A stretch of DNA of 64,000 bases from Cliona cf. orientalis (taxonomy: Eukaryota; Porifera; Demospongiae; Clionaida; Clionaidae): positions 3,830,135 through 3,894,134 of the forward strand of contig OZ005692.1 of the NCBI GenBank assembly GCA_963930775.1. Direction: 5' to 3'. This document shows, one piece after another, positions 22,332 to 34,020 of this stretch. Under the pieces are notes generated by a model that was not told the origin of the DNA, did not search any database, and worked only from the letters and a program-made list of their open reading frames with translations. The translations under genes and the position numbers were made by a program. How positions within the stretch are numbered: the first letter of the stretch is position 1; each line of letters opens with the position of its first letter.

Positions 22332-22612
22332 GGAACAGAATTTTGATTCACGCCTTAGAATTAGTTACGGCCCTTTAAAGTTGTATAGGGAAGCCATGTG
22401 TTTGCAATGTTTTCCGCCCACGCGCTACGTGAAAAACGGGGAATACCCGTATTGTGCGTTATTTAGAAAATTTTTAAAAATTGGAGTATAGGTTGTTTGT
22501 TTGCTTTGTATGGTTCTACTGTGCATCCTAGGTTGTTTACTTGCTTTGTATGGCTCTACTGTGCATCCTAGGTGTATTATGTGGTCGTTGCCAGAAATAC
22601 GCGGCCATCCCA
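22332..22612. repeat. Right half of the ~430-bp repeat interrupted by the MULE
   Basis: Continues the same unit as 17150-17263, with TTTTGATTCACGCCTTAGAA, CCGCCCACGCGCTACGTGAA and the doubled GGTTGTTT...GCATCCTA segment, ending near GTGTATTATGTGG. Confidence 0.75.
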
Positions 22613-22649
22613 TAGTTGGAATAGCGAAAATGTTTCATAATTAGCTTAA

Positions 22650-23388
22650 GGTACCATTAAATTGCGTGGGCGTGAGGTGGGGGATATGATACCTAAACCA
22701 CATCAAAGTCATTAGTGAGGTGCATGTTGTGTAACCACGCCCTTTTAATTGCACAGGTCTCAGGGGTGTGGCTGCTAGAGCCGGAAGTGTTCATTTAATA
22801 TCCTCCATGGACCGGAAGCCGAGCCGGAAGGGAGGGGCCAGGCCACGCCCAAAACAGCCCCACCCTGTTCCCCAAGGACCACCATTCTCAATCAAGTGCC
22901 TACTAACCACCGGATGTCCACCGGAAGCCCACAATCAATCCCAATTAAAACACACAGCTTCCTCAAGGCCAAAACACACACAAACACTTGGAGGCCGTTC
23001 TGCCACACCGCCCACGCAAGAGCTCACCTCATTTCCTGTGTGGGCGGGGCAACAACACGTCATCGCAACCACATCCGCTTCAAACCGTCGTCAGCTTCCG
23101 TCCAGCCGTACAGGCCCCTCGATCGCACCGCCGTACAGTGCCTCATTAACAGACATGGCCTCACCTTTGACCTCCTGCCACGCCCCCAAAGCCTCCTCGC
23201 GGGGTTCAAAGGTCACCACCGCTTCCGGGACACGCCCACCTATCGCCGAGGCCAAGTCCCAGGCGCCGATGTCCAAGCACTGGCCCGTGAAGCCACGCCC
23301 AATCGGAAGCAATAAAACCTGCATTAACGCACGCGCACACACTCCACACAGTGCCAGGAACACGCCCACATGCTTAATTAGGCCTATT

Positions 23389-23423
<35 letters not shown>

Positions 23424-23666
23424 TCGTTGCGGTTAATAGTTAAGCAAGAATGCTTTGATCTTGCTTTGATGTGGGCAATTACCGGCCTTTTCTTCAGGGG
23501 CCACTTCCGGTCGCTAATTACACGCGCATAATCATCCCTGGCCGATTCTGGACACGCCCACCTTCGACCAAAAGCACTCGTATGGCCTCTTCGGCCACGC
23601 CCCTTCACGATTCGCTAATTGAATTAGCCATTCCTGACGCTCACGCCCACGCAATTAAATGGTACC
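22650..23666. mobile_element. TTAA-flanked GC-rich element, 26-bp TIRs
   Basis: The ends GGTACCATTAAATTGCGTGG (left) and CCACGCAATTAAATGGTACC (right) are inverted with a single change over 26 bp. TTAA lies directly outside each end (22646-22649, 23667-23670). This is the target of piggyBac and Kolobok transposons. The interior is much more GC-rich than the neighbourhood, with many CCACGCCC and CCGGAAG motifs and a 30-bp T tract at 23393-23422. Open frames in several phases (for example 22768-23391) have biased Pro/Ser/Thr/Arg composition and no recognisable domain, so they are treated as compositional, not genes. It is probably non-autonomous. Confidence 0.8.
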
Positions 23667-23670
23667 TTAA

Positions 23671-24480
23671 AGGATGTTTACATTCTCTATGGGGATAAAC
23701 CAAAACAACGAACTACCCAAATTCCAATCATCTAGACTTCTTTGATACAATAAAAGGAAGCTCCTGATGATTTACGACTATCCATACTGCATGCACAGAA
23801 TTTACAATTTTAGCAAATGTACTTGATCAATTTGTCCATAGACAGTAATACATTTTTGCTGAAGTACCTTTAAACTTGCACGATTTTGCATCACTAGTAG
23901 CCTAAAATTCCCACTTCCGATCATCTAGACTACTTGTTTAGCTATGAAACCTCATAGATCTAGCCTAAATCTCACTTCATTGCCATTTTAAAATTTTACT
24001 TTGCAAGGGCAAAGTTCAGCAATATTGCAGAATTTTTGCTGATTCAGCAGTTAGTGACGTCATGACCTTTGAACTGGTCTACAGCTGAGGTCCTGAATCG
24101 TGGACAGGACTGCTATGAGTGTCAAGATCAAATCTCTGTTGACTATTTAGATTGAAAATAGTTGAGGTTAGGCTACTTTAGTGTAGTTATCATCCATCAG
24201 TAGCTAGATTTAGCCGTCAAGTGTCAAGTATCATTGTTGAACTGCACTGATCTGCTGTGGACTACATTATTTTATCACAAACGGCAACTTAAGGTACTAT
24301 CTAGCTATTTTAAATTAAATTACATTGTAGGAGCCTACAAAGGCCTGATTATAATGATAAATAAGTTAATTTTTGTCGATCGTGAAATTTATAATGATAT
24401 TCATAACTTCTTGTACGCTTGTAATTAGTAATTACAAGGGCTTGTATAATGCAAACATATGGATGTCCGCTGCTCCATAG
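23671..24480. other. Spacer, nothing recognised
   Basis: Ordinary AT-rich sequence with a loosely repeated TCATCTAGACT(T/A)CTT motif (about 23728 and 23920). No gene or element end is supported. Confidence 0.4.
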
Positions 24481-24489
24481 GGCATTTCT

Positions 24490-25225
24490 GGCAACGTTTC
24501 TGGACAATTTGTTTCTGCCTAGTGTGCACGCTAGCTTGAAAAAAAAGATTTAAATAATTAAATAATCTAATTCATGGGGGTTTGGGAGTACTTGGGGACA
24601 TAATTTTTACATGGGCACGCAGAATGGGTCAAAACTAGAGATTTGATCAAGGGGAATTTTGATTCATACCTTAGAATTGAAGTTACGGCCCTTTGAAGTT
24701 TTCCCATATGTTTGTATAGGGAAGCCATGCGTTTGCAATGTTTTCTGCCCATGCGCTACGTGAAAAACGGGGAATCCCCGTTAGGCACGCGCACACAAAC
24801 GTGACGACCTTTACCTACTTTGGTCAAAATTGGAGTATAGGATGTCTGCTTGCATTGTATGGCTCTACTAAGCATCCAGCTCAACTATGTGGTGGTTTTG
24901 GACAATTTTTTTTTCTGCTTAGTGTTCTGGTTTCCTTGTTATACACTAAGTAGAAAAAAAGAAAGGATTTAAATAATTAATTAACGTTTGGGGGGTTGGG
25001 AGCACTTGGGGAGATAATTTTTACATGGGTACGCAGAATGGGTCAAAACTAAAAGTTTGACGGCGGGGAATTTTGATGATTCACACCTTAGAATTAAAGT
25101 TACGGCCCTTTGAAGTTACCGCATATGTTTGTATAGGAAGCCATGCATTTGCAATGTTTTCCGCCCACGCGCTACGTTAGGGGCGGGGCCACGTGCGCAC
25201 ATTGCCGTGACGACCATTACCAAAC
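24490..25225. repeat. Two tandem units of the ~430-bp dispersed repeat
   Basis: Unit 1 runs from about 24490 to 24905 and unit 2 from about 24906 to 25225. Both hold TTTTTACATGGGCACGCAGA-like, CTTAGAATTRAAGTTACGGC and TTTGCAATGTTTTCYGCCCA blocks. Unit 2 stops where a truncated retrotransposon begins. The pairing of units here and at 16.7-22.6 kb shows that the family tends to occur as tandem dimers. Confidence 0.75.
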
Positions 25226-28200
25226 TAGACCTGAACACCGATCGAGGTACCGACTTTCACGCGTGGCAACAACAATGGCTCGCCTACAGATCCCTGTCAG
25301 GCCTTGCCTCTGAGTCAGCCGAGAGACAAGTACAAGCACTCCAACTGTGCTTCTCGAGAGAAACCCTGAATATCATGGAAAACCTGGGTCTCACAACCTC
25401 ACAGAAAAAGGATCAGGCTCAAATCATTGCAAAAAGCATACGTCGACGGTCGCATCAATGAAACCATAGAGCGAAGAAACCTTCGACAACGCAAGCAACA
25501 AAATGGAGAGTCTTTCGATGATTTTCTCGTGTCACTCCGTGAACTCGCTAAGACGTGCAATTTCTGTAATAATGACTGCTTGCAAAAAGCCCTCAGAGAT
25601 CAAATAATTGAAGGCCTCCTCGATGGCGACACGATCCAAGAACTGCTCCAAACAAAAGACCTCACGCTGGATCAAACAATCACCAAGTGTCGAGGATTGG
25701 AGGCAGAGAAGAAATCTCACGCAGAAATTCAGCACACACCTGATACTCAAGGAGCACAGAACCCACCACGCACTTACACTCTAAGCATCTCCGAACTCCC
25801 CTTTGTTCAAGTAACCTCCAGGTCTATCAAGACCGCACCTACCATAGCCATGGAAGTTAGTACCCCTGATGGACAGGCTACACTCCAGGTGTTACCCGAC
25901 TCTGGAGCAGACATACGTGCCGCTGGGCCACACCTAGTTCACGCCCTTGGGGAACACATGGACAACCCTGGCAGAATCCACAGTCACCCCAAAAGCCGTT
26001 AACGGCTCCCTGCTACACCCAACGGGAAAGATCCCCAACGTCACGTTTGAACTCAATGGTAGACGCTCCTCAGACGACTTCCACATTTACGAATCAGTCT
26101 CAGGAACAATCATCTTGTGGTCCGTGCCACAAATCCTAGGCATCCTACCCGCTAACTATCCAAATCCCTCAACATTACCAACCCAGGTACAATCAATCAA
26201 CCTGGAAGAATTACTCCCGCTATCCGCAGAAGCTATCATATCCGAATTCCCATCAGTTTTCAATGGACAGATTCGCACCATGCCGGGAGAAAAGTTTCAG
26301 ATCTCCTTTACGAAAAACGCGCACCCCTTCTGTGTTACGACACCTCGCACCGTCCCTTTCGCATATAGGGATAAACTTAAGAACGAAATTGACCTACTCG
26401 TCAGCCAAGAAATCATAGCCCCAGTGACCGAACCCACAGAATGCCCCAAAGAAGAACTCGGACAGAATTCGTATGTGCGTAGATCTATCCAAGCTAAACA
26501 AGTTCGTCCGGCGTGAGAGATATCCCTCCACTACACCAGCCGAAGCTGTTGCAGACATTGCACAAGCTAAAGCCAAGTACTTCACAGTATTCGATGCGCT
26601 AAAAGGATATCATCAGTGCCCACTCGACGAAGCGAGCCAGAATCTGACGACGTTCATCACACCGTTTGGTCGTTTCAAGTACCTGCGTGCCCCTTATGGC
26701 ATATCCTCAATCAGTGAGCACAATAACCGACGTATGGACGAGGCCTTCGTTGGCATGCACAACTTTCGCAAGATCGTCGATGACGTGGTCATTTTCGATG
26801 AAGACAAATCAGAACACATTAAGCACGTCCAACAATTCCTACACCACTGCGAAGAGAAAAACATCACCCTGAATAGCGATAAGTTCAGATTCTGCCAAAC
26901 CGAGACAACCTTTGCTGGATTTGAGTTATCTGCCGATGGCTACACCATCAGCAAGGACATCACTGACGCACCCGACCCCTAGCAGCCGCACTGACCTTAG
27001 GTCATTCTTTGGTCTAGTCAATCAACTCGCCTCCAGCACGAACGAGTTAGCCACAGTACTAGCGCCACTACGTCCTCTACTGAGCACCCGCAACGACTTT
27101 ACATGGACACCAATCCATGAGGAAGCATTCACTCACGCTAAGAAGATCCTTGTGACTGCCCCAACGTTGGCTTACTTTGACGTTTCGAAGGAGACCCGCC
27201 TCCACACCGATGCGAGTACAGTTGGAATTGGATTCGTCCTCATGCAGAGACCGAAAGGATCTCAACAAAGCTGGAAAACGGTACAGGCAGGCTCAAGATT
27301 CCTCACCGACACTGACAGCAGATACGCTGTTATAGAACTTGAGTGTCGGATTGGACCACTTCACAGTCGTCACTGACCACAATCCCCTCGTTCCAATTCT
27401 CAACAACCACCGACTAGACGAAATTGAAAATCCCCGCCTACAACGCTTAAGAACCAACCTCATGGCCTACAATTTCACCACCCAGTGGCTAAAAGGTAAA
27501 GATAACCATGCTGCTGACGCACTGTCCCGCCACCCACACCAGGCTCCAGATGCTGACGATAACCTTGCAGAACACGAAATTGACACACACGAGGTTCAAC
27601 CAACGGTAGGTCGAGCACTAACCATATCTCACTTACGAAGCATTGCGTCTGGCACACCACAGCCAGAGAATTTGCACCTGCAGGAGCTGAGAAAGTATGC
27701 AGATGAAGATCAAGAATATCAAGATCTCAAACAGCTCATCACAAGTGGTTTCCCCAACCAGAAATCCTCGTTGCCGGCTTCTCAGAAGAAGATTTGGGGT
27801 GTCAAAGATCATAATATCACAATCGACGATAACCTCATCGTACACGGATGTCGTCTCTTCATCCCGGCCAACTTTCGTGCAACAATGCTCAACTGCCTTC
27901 ATGAAGGGCATCAAGGAGTCTCTCGGTCTCAGACAAGAGCTCGACTCACACTATATTGGCCAGGAATCGATCGTGATATAGAGAACTATGTTCAAGGTTG
28001 TCGTTATTGCCAGGACCATCTACCGTCCCAAGGCAAGGAACCTTTGATTTCTAAGCCCCTACCAGAGCGACCATTTCAGCAAATCACTGCTGACATTGGA
28101 TCTCATGCAGGCTGACAATACCTGATTGTAGTGGATTGCAAAACAGACTGGCCCGATATCATTGACCTCGGTAAAGACACCACTGCACCACACCTGATCG

Positions 28201-29005
28201 AATCTCTACGAGACCAATTCTGTCGCACTGCAGTGCCTGACCTACTGTGGTCAGACGGTGGACCACAATTCACATCATCAAAATTGAAAAATTTTCTCAC
28301 GGCATTGGGAGTCACACACCAGATATCATCACCGCACTACCCCCAAAGCAATGGCAAAGCTGAGGCTACAGTCAAATCAATGAAAAAGCTAATCTCGTCA
28401 GCCTGGACAGGCCGCTATGTCGACTGGGAGAAACTTTGTCGTTCATTATTGCAATATCGCAATACTCCATCCCGAAAAGATGGCCTTTCTCCAGCGCAGA
28501 AGTTGTTTGGACATCCAGTACAGGATCATCTCCCAGCTCACAGGCGTTCCTTTGCACAGGAATGGCAGAGGGCATCACAGCAATCAGATGAGATGCGGGA
28601 ATCTTCTCAAAAGGAAACGGAGCGTATCTACAATGAACATGCATACCCCTTGAAAGAGCTTCACGTTGGCAGCCAAGTGGCAATCCAACACCCACAATCT
28701 AAGCTATGGGATATATATGGCACCATCGTCGCTGTAGGGCCATACAGACGCTACCTCATCAAAACGCAAAGTGGACGTGTACTTGCTCGTAATAGAAGGT
28801 TCATTAGAAAGAGATGTCCCCCCTCCATAGCAGCACCCAACAGGGAGCCTGTTCAAACACCACTCCCAACAAATACAACCTCAACCCCGAGTCGAAAATC
28901 AACCAGAGTAACGCGAAGGCCAGTACGCCTATCCAAAGACGCACAGTGGATGTCAATTCCAAGCTCCTCTGCCCTTCGTCCACAGGAGCTTGAGGGGGAG
29001 ATGTA
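25226..29005 (+). pseudogene. Gag-Pol remains of the Gypsy-like element
   Basis: In order: a Gag-like capsid region (about 25226-25720), an aspartic protease with LPDSGAD (about 25894), reverse transcriptase (about 26230-26980, with an IVDD catalytic box at about 26775), RNase H with HTDAST (about 27202) and a C-terminal ADALSRHP (about 27514), and integrase (about 27860-28560) with the HEGHQG...CRYCQDH zinc-finger signature, WSDGGPQFTS and SPHYPQSNGKAE. A basic, Thr/Ser-rich tail ends at 29005. Frames change near 25440, 25960, 26450, 26960 and 27345, and an in-frame TGA is at 28113-28115. No zinc knuckle or envelope frame was recognised. Confidence 0.88.
28991..29001 (+). promoter_or_regulatory. 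Polypurine tract of the Gypsy-like element
   Basis: TGAGGGGGAGA directly precedes the 3' LTR and is the expected plus-strand primer site. Confidence 0.75.
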
Positions 29006-29194
29006 AGAACAGTATGAGTCATGTGAACTGGACTGGAACCATGCTTGTTTAGTCTGAGTACAGTTATTAGGCCAGTGTTTATTCTATTGTGTTCTATCAG
29101 TGAAGTGTATGTAGTTCGTTACTAGTAATATATTGTGCTACTATTGTTAGTATCACCGTCGCTACCTCGTTTCCTCGCTACCCGTGTCCTTACA
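29002..29194 (+). repeat. 3' LTR, 193 bp
   Basis: Starts TGTAAGAACAGTATG and ends CCCGTGTCCTTACA, so it has TG...CA borders within a 6-bp inverted repeat (TGTAAG/CTTACA), immediately after a polypurine tract. The matching 5' LTR is missing. Confidence 0.8.
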
Positions 29195-29537
29195 ACCACC
29201 ATTTGTATGGCGTGCTGTCCAGTCTAGGTGGAGGATACAGCTCTAGAGCTCAACGCCAATGACAGTAGCTGTAACTGCCATTGCTATAATATACGTAGCC
29301 ATAAGACAGTAGCTATGACATTGTGAAATACTGTGTAATAGTAACAGTATGTACTCCATGTTTCTGTCACAAGTTGGAATATCCTGAGTACGTTAATTAA
29401 ATTAATTAGATTGTGACTAATTGCACAGTAGCTATACACTAAACCCTCACTTTTGCCGATTGTGGAATGTGATTCAGTAATAAACAGTACTAATTGCATT
29501 ATCTTGCATTTGAGGTGCTTTGCGTGTACTGCACCAT
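29195..29537. other. Spacer, nothing recognised
   Basis: AT-rich sequence with no supported gene or element ends. Confidence 0.35.
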
Positions 29538-29546
29538 ACAATGGTG

Positions 29547-29873
29547 TAGTCTCGCAAGCCACACCCTTCAATCTCCGCACGCGAGAAAGAGGGTCTGGTA
29601 ATTTCGCGTACATCGAGTTGTACACGCTCCAAGATCCTGGAGCGACCAATCAGATTGCAGTTTTTCAGCGTTACCATAGCGCAATAACCGCGCATTGTTA
29701 TTAAACATCGCGCGCCTATATGAATGCTAGGCAAGCGCGCGCCGCGCAATCTAATCTTAACGTGACGTCACGTAAAACGGTCCATTATTGCATTCCAGCA
29801 GCACAACTCTATGTACGCGAAGTTACCAGACCCTCTTTCTCTCGGAGATTGAAGGGTGTGGCTTGCAAGACTA
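29547..29873. mobile_element. MITE with TAGTCTCGCAAGCC ends and 9-bp TSD
   Basis: About 62 bp of inverted repeat on each side, including CGAGAAAGAGGGTCTGGTAA and its inverse. Flanks are ACAATGGTG (29538-29546) and ATAATGGTG (29874-29882), a 9-bp duplication with one change. The interior is CpG-rich (GCGCGCC) and non-coding. End sequence and TSD length match 5150-5199 and 31938-32573. Confidence 0.85.
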
Positions 29874-29934
29874 ATAATGGTGTATCGGCAACGCCTGTTA
29901 CGACGCAAATGCGATCTAACGCAAATGCGATCTA

Positions 29935-30070
29935 TCAACACTTAGAAAAATTCGACAGGGAAAAAAAAAAATCAAAGTGTACGGCAAGATTTGAACCCGC
30001 TCTATTCCGTCCCATACATAAGAGTCCAATCACTCGGCCACCACCGTTGTTGCTGCTGGCAGCTGTTATT
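29935..30070 (-). repeat. tRNA-derived SINE fragment
   Basis: Read on the minus strand it has an A box, TGGCCGAGTGATTGG, and a B box, GGTTCAAATCT, with a perfectly pairable T arm (GCGGG TTCAAAT CTTGC), then a run of T. The upstream half does not fold as a standard cloverleaf, so a Ser/Leu-type tRNA SINE head is more likely than a working tRNA. Confidence 0.6.
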
Positions 30071-30094
30071 ACAACTATTTTATAGACAAACCCT

Positions 30095-30280
30095 ACACAA
30101 CCCAGCCCCAGACCTCCCAGCCCCTCCAGTCCACGTATACGCAAACCCTAGAGACTAACCCTGCTAACCATTCGCAACCCATCCCCAGACCTCCCAGCCC
30201 CTCCCACACTAACCGTCGTAACCATTTGCAACCCATCCCCTGACCTCCCAGCCCCTCCCATCCATATCGTCCAGCGATCG
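30095..30280. repeat. Minisatellite, ~70-bp CCAGACCTCCCAGCCCCTCC unit
   Basis: Three imperfect copies of CCCCAGACCTCCCAGCCCCT followed by a TAACC..TCGCAACCCAT block. No gene. Confidence 0.7.
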
Positions 30281-30577
30281 CGGCGGCGTAGCTACGTACC
30301 GGCGTATCGCGAATGGGTCGGGTTTGCATTTGCGTCGTTGCAACGCCCACACTTACCTTACTCTTCGTAATATCACACTGTCCTGAGGCTGGCCAGAAGC
30401 AAGAGAAAAATGGTCCTGGTCGATATTTTGCAAGTTCATATTCAATACTAGCAAGGGATTTAGCCAAGGATAATATTGCACTGGACAACTCTTGAGGTCA
30501 AACTGTCCTGTGATCTTCATATGATTTGGCTCTGACTTTTTGTATCAGGTTGTCCAGTAAGCTGAAATCGAGCTAGC

Positions 30578-30904
30578 CAGGGACGTAGCTTAGTTGTTTC
30601 CTTGTTGCCCGGAAACCCCCCCTGGTTTGCACCGGCAGTCAGATTCAGTATTATATCTTAGTATGATTTAGCTATCAGGAAACCCCCTTGGTTTCCAGAT
30701 TCAATGTGCAGACACTAAAATTTCCTAAAACTTAGCCTAGATCTCCTCCTTTTGTGCTTTTCTCTGCCAAATTCTCGGAGAATCTAGCAAAATCTTGCTG
30801 AAAATGGCGATCGTTAATTAGAGGGCGTGGTCTTTAAATTTTTCGCGCGCGCTTTGCGCGCAACGGCTAGGAAACCCCCTCAGAAAATCCTGGCTACGCC
30901 CCTG
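30578..30904. mobile_element. hAT-like MITE, CAGGGACGTAGC ends, 5-bp TSD
   Basis: Ends CAGGGACGTAGC / GCTACGCCCCTG, flanked by CTAGC on both sides (30573-30577, 30905-30909). The interior has the GCGCGCGCTTTGCGCGC palindrome, like the MITE at 16289. Same broad CAG...CTG group. Confidence 0.8.
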
Positions 30905-31937
30905 CTAGCCACAAGTGTGGCAATTGGGTGGTGAGCGATCGGCTCCATATTTCAACAACGAAGGCAGTTGAAGAAACGAAACTTCTTCCATCCTTTAGTA
31001 GAGTAGTAAAACTAATCTCTTTGTTAATCTGCTAGTCTACAGAGCTGTTCAACTATGACAGTTACTGTATGTTATTAAATGTATCATTTTTCATCATCTA
31101 ATTAGTCAAGCAAATACTATTATAAGCTTACTGCTAGTAGCAGCTACTCTCCTTCCAGCTGAAGCATGAAGCATGAAAGCTAGCCTCAGTAGCTAGTGTT
31201 TGCATCAAGTTATCCGAACGTTGAAAATGAGTCGGCCAAACATTTATGGCCGTGTATAATATATTGAGATAGCTACCTACGCTTCGGACACGAACTGGAT
31301 GTGTATGTCGGTTGTTTAGCTAGTTCTTCTTCCTACCGTGTTTCAAAATCCAGGAATATAGCTACCAGTAGCCAGAAACTGTCATGCATGTTGACCATGA
31401 TCGCGACCTCCATATGTTGAATATACAGCAACCGCAAACTGGAAGTGATCAGGCAAAAGTGTATACAGACACTACAAAGATCACATTGTCAACTTATGAC
31501 ACATTAGCTAATTTATCAGCCAGTACCAAGTTTATATTAGCTATACGAATTTCTCTTTACAGAAAGTGCATTCTGCTTTAGAAGATCTTCAAGAGCGATT
31601 TGGGGAAAAGATTGTCCCAGCGGAATAGCTCAAGATTTGAAAAAGATAAAGCAAATGTTGGAACAGAAAGGTATAAGCATCAGTGTGTTTGGAAAGCATA
31701 ATTGTGGAAAGAGCACTCTTTTGAATGTACTACTTGGAGATGAGTAGCTAAGTTAGCTAATGATAACCAAAACACGCAGTTTCCTGCCCAAAAGAGAGAA
31801 AGAAAAAAAGGGAAAGGAGAGAGAGAGAAAGAGGTGGTGGGGGGAGGGGAGTGTGTTATTTTTTTTATGCTGCGGTGCAAGTGATCAGTAATCCCTTGGT
31901 TTAAATTAATAAGAGCACCACGTAGTATGTCAGTGAT

Positions 31938-32573
31938 TAGTCTCGTGCCCAGCCTCTTTGTCGCACGCGGAAAAAGAGTCTGGTGAAACGCGTATTCAAT
32001 TTTGGTTCCATACGTACGTGACGTATTCTGACACGGGCACAATGAATGTCATTATAAGCGATGGCGCAATCACTGTTTAATATTATTATTTGCGCAAAGT
32101 GTTTGAAAAGCACCTACCGTAGGCTATGGCGCCAGCGGGATCCTTGGATAGTGGAGTCCGAGTGCTATGCTTGTCTCGTTGCCTGATTTGTACCCAAAAG
32201 GACGGCGGTAAGCTTTCAAAAACAGGAAAAAATTTCTCCTGGTAGACTAAGAGAGATAAACACATTCTTGCTAGCTAAAATGTAGCTTACCACTTTCGCC
32301 TAAACTTCACAGACACTAGCATGATTCAAACGTGGGATAATTTCGATGATCGCTTGCTGAATGTCAGTTTCTCTGTCCAACAACTACATGTAGCCATCTC
32401 CTACAAGTAAAGTGCAAAGTACACGGTGAAGCATCGCAATCTTTTCTGGATGACGTGGCACCGTTCTGCAATCTGATTGGACGCGGCCAATCTCACCGCG
32501 CGGAACCAAAATTGAATACGCGTTTCACCAGACTCTTTTTCCGCGTGCGATAAAGAGGCTGGGCACGAGACTA
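31938..32573. mobile_element. MITE with 72-bp TIRs and perfect 9-bp TSD
   Basis: TIRs start TAGTCTCGTGCCCAGCCTCT and match over 71 of 72 positions. GTCAGTGAT flanks both sides (31929-31937, 32574-32582). The 636-bp element lies in the first large intron of the GTPase copy 1. The interior has no coding frame of note. A 9-bp TSD with long TIRs is compatible with a Mutator-type mover, but its ends are unlike those of the MULE at 17264. Confidence 0.9.
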
Positions 32574-34020
32574 GTCAGTGATGTCCCCAAATATATCTTA
32601 ATCAATATCAATGGGGAGAGGGGGGACACGGTGTGTAAAACTACCATGCCCACTTCTCCTCCCATAATTTTTTTTTTCTGGATGAAACCCTGGATATTGT
32701 AACTTTGTGAATGATTGGCTCACGGTCATAGCTATAACACAGCTAGTAACTGACATCCACGAGCTCGAGGTGCATGTGTAAACCCGGTTTGGGTCCCTCA
32801 GCCCTCGGGCTGCAGATACTTAATAATATAATGGCATAATTTTTCACATTGTATGATAGCTACATGTGTGTTCATTATGATTTTATAGTTTTCTTCCAGT
32901 ATTTCAATTGAACGAGACAAGTGTGAAAGTTCGAATACAGCATGATACTTCTATTCATGAAGGAATTTGTGGTTCCCTTAAATGTCCTCACAGACAATCC
33001 AAGGTTGGTATGAATCCTTTTAGCTATACAGTGTAACTGTACGAGTGTAGAATAATGAAAAGCTGGGACAAGGTGATATTGTCATACGGTTAGCAAGGGG
33101 CTAAGAATTTATGGCCATAACCGACCCAAGTCTGAGGGCATAGCCCAAAGACAAGGGCGGTTTATGGTTTATGTTGCCATAAATCCCTGGCAACTATTAT
33201 ATTATATCCCACCTGATTGGCTCAAAGTCACGCACACCATAGTCTACATGCATGCATAGCAACAACTGTTCTGACCTAGCAACAATAGTTCTGAACAGAA
33301 AGCGAATCGCACAGTGAACAAACCTGCTAATTGATGACAGAGAGTTTGCGTCACGGAACCATGCATGGCTATATTAAGTTGAATCAACCAATAGATGACA
33401 GTTAGGTAGCTTCGAAAACTAGCTTAGAACTAGTTTCATTGTTCAAAAACCAGCTACGCTATCTAGATTGGACTAGCAGCTAGTTCAGTTCAGCACTGTT
33501 AAACCTGCCATGTGGCAGAACTGCCAGATAGAGCGATAGCTGATTGGTTCCTAATTAGTATCAATTAGTGCGCATGTCCATGTAAACAACGTCTCCTATA
33601 TGCACACAGTTAGAGTGTATACTGGTATGCAACCATGGTACAATCATCCCTGCATACATATCAGTATACATATAGTGCTGATGCACACGCAAGTGAATGC
33701 ACAGGAGTGCAGAACCCTCACTGCTACACGCATGCATGATCCAACCCAAACCCTAAACCCTACCCTCTGCCTAATGACTACCTAATCTGTATTGTCCCTA
33801 CAGAAATCTGTTAGCAATTGGAGACTATAGCTAGCATATCTCAGTGTGTATGCCTGCTCAATATCACGAGTATTGAACTTCTAGATATATACTACAATAA
33901 TATACATACTCTGCACCTGAGGTACTCCAGTTTCTAGGGGGAAGGCACCTGCCTATGTCACTATATTAACTCGGAAAGCCACTGTGACTACTTAAACTGA
34001 ACTAGAGCTATGTAGAGCAA
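32574..34020. other. Intron sequence with repeat debris
   Basis: Contains an isolated CTGGATGAAACCCTG element end (about 32677-32692), exon 32889-33003 of the GTPase copy, a palindromic block around TTTATGGCCATAA...GCCATAAAT (33110-33190) and a short CCCTAAACCCT-like run (about 33735-33755). No independent gene is supported. Confidence 0.5.

Larger units (their letters stand above)
25226..29194 (+). mobile_element. Ty3/Gypsy-like LTR retrotransposon, 5'-truncated, decayed
   Basis: Gag-, protease-, reverse transcriptase-, RNase H- and integrase-like regions follow in Gypsy order and end in a polypurine tract and a 3' LTR. No 5' LTR is found; the left edge abuts a dispersed repeat. The coding region is in at least five different open segments with frame changes and a stop, so the copy is inactive as read. 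Confidence 0.88.

Noticed and set aside
22768-23391. 207-residue frame in the GC-rich element
   Set aside because: Composition-driven; no domain, several competing frames, and it sits inside a TTAA-flanked non-autonomous element.
29720-30488. Several 100-130-residue frames on both strands
   Set aside because: They overlap a MITE, a SINE and a GC-rich minisatellite and show no domain.
32889-32899. Alternative splice acceptor at CTTCCAG (32899) for the second GTPase exon
   Set aside because: The acceptor TTATAG at 32888 gives the phase and residues (FLPV...) matched by the paralogue; the later one breaks the frame.
33731-33757. Telomere-like CCCTAAACCCT run
   Set aside because: Only about two and a half units and not extended; too short to be a telomere or a clear interstitial array.
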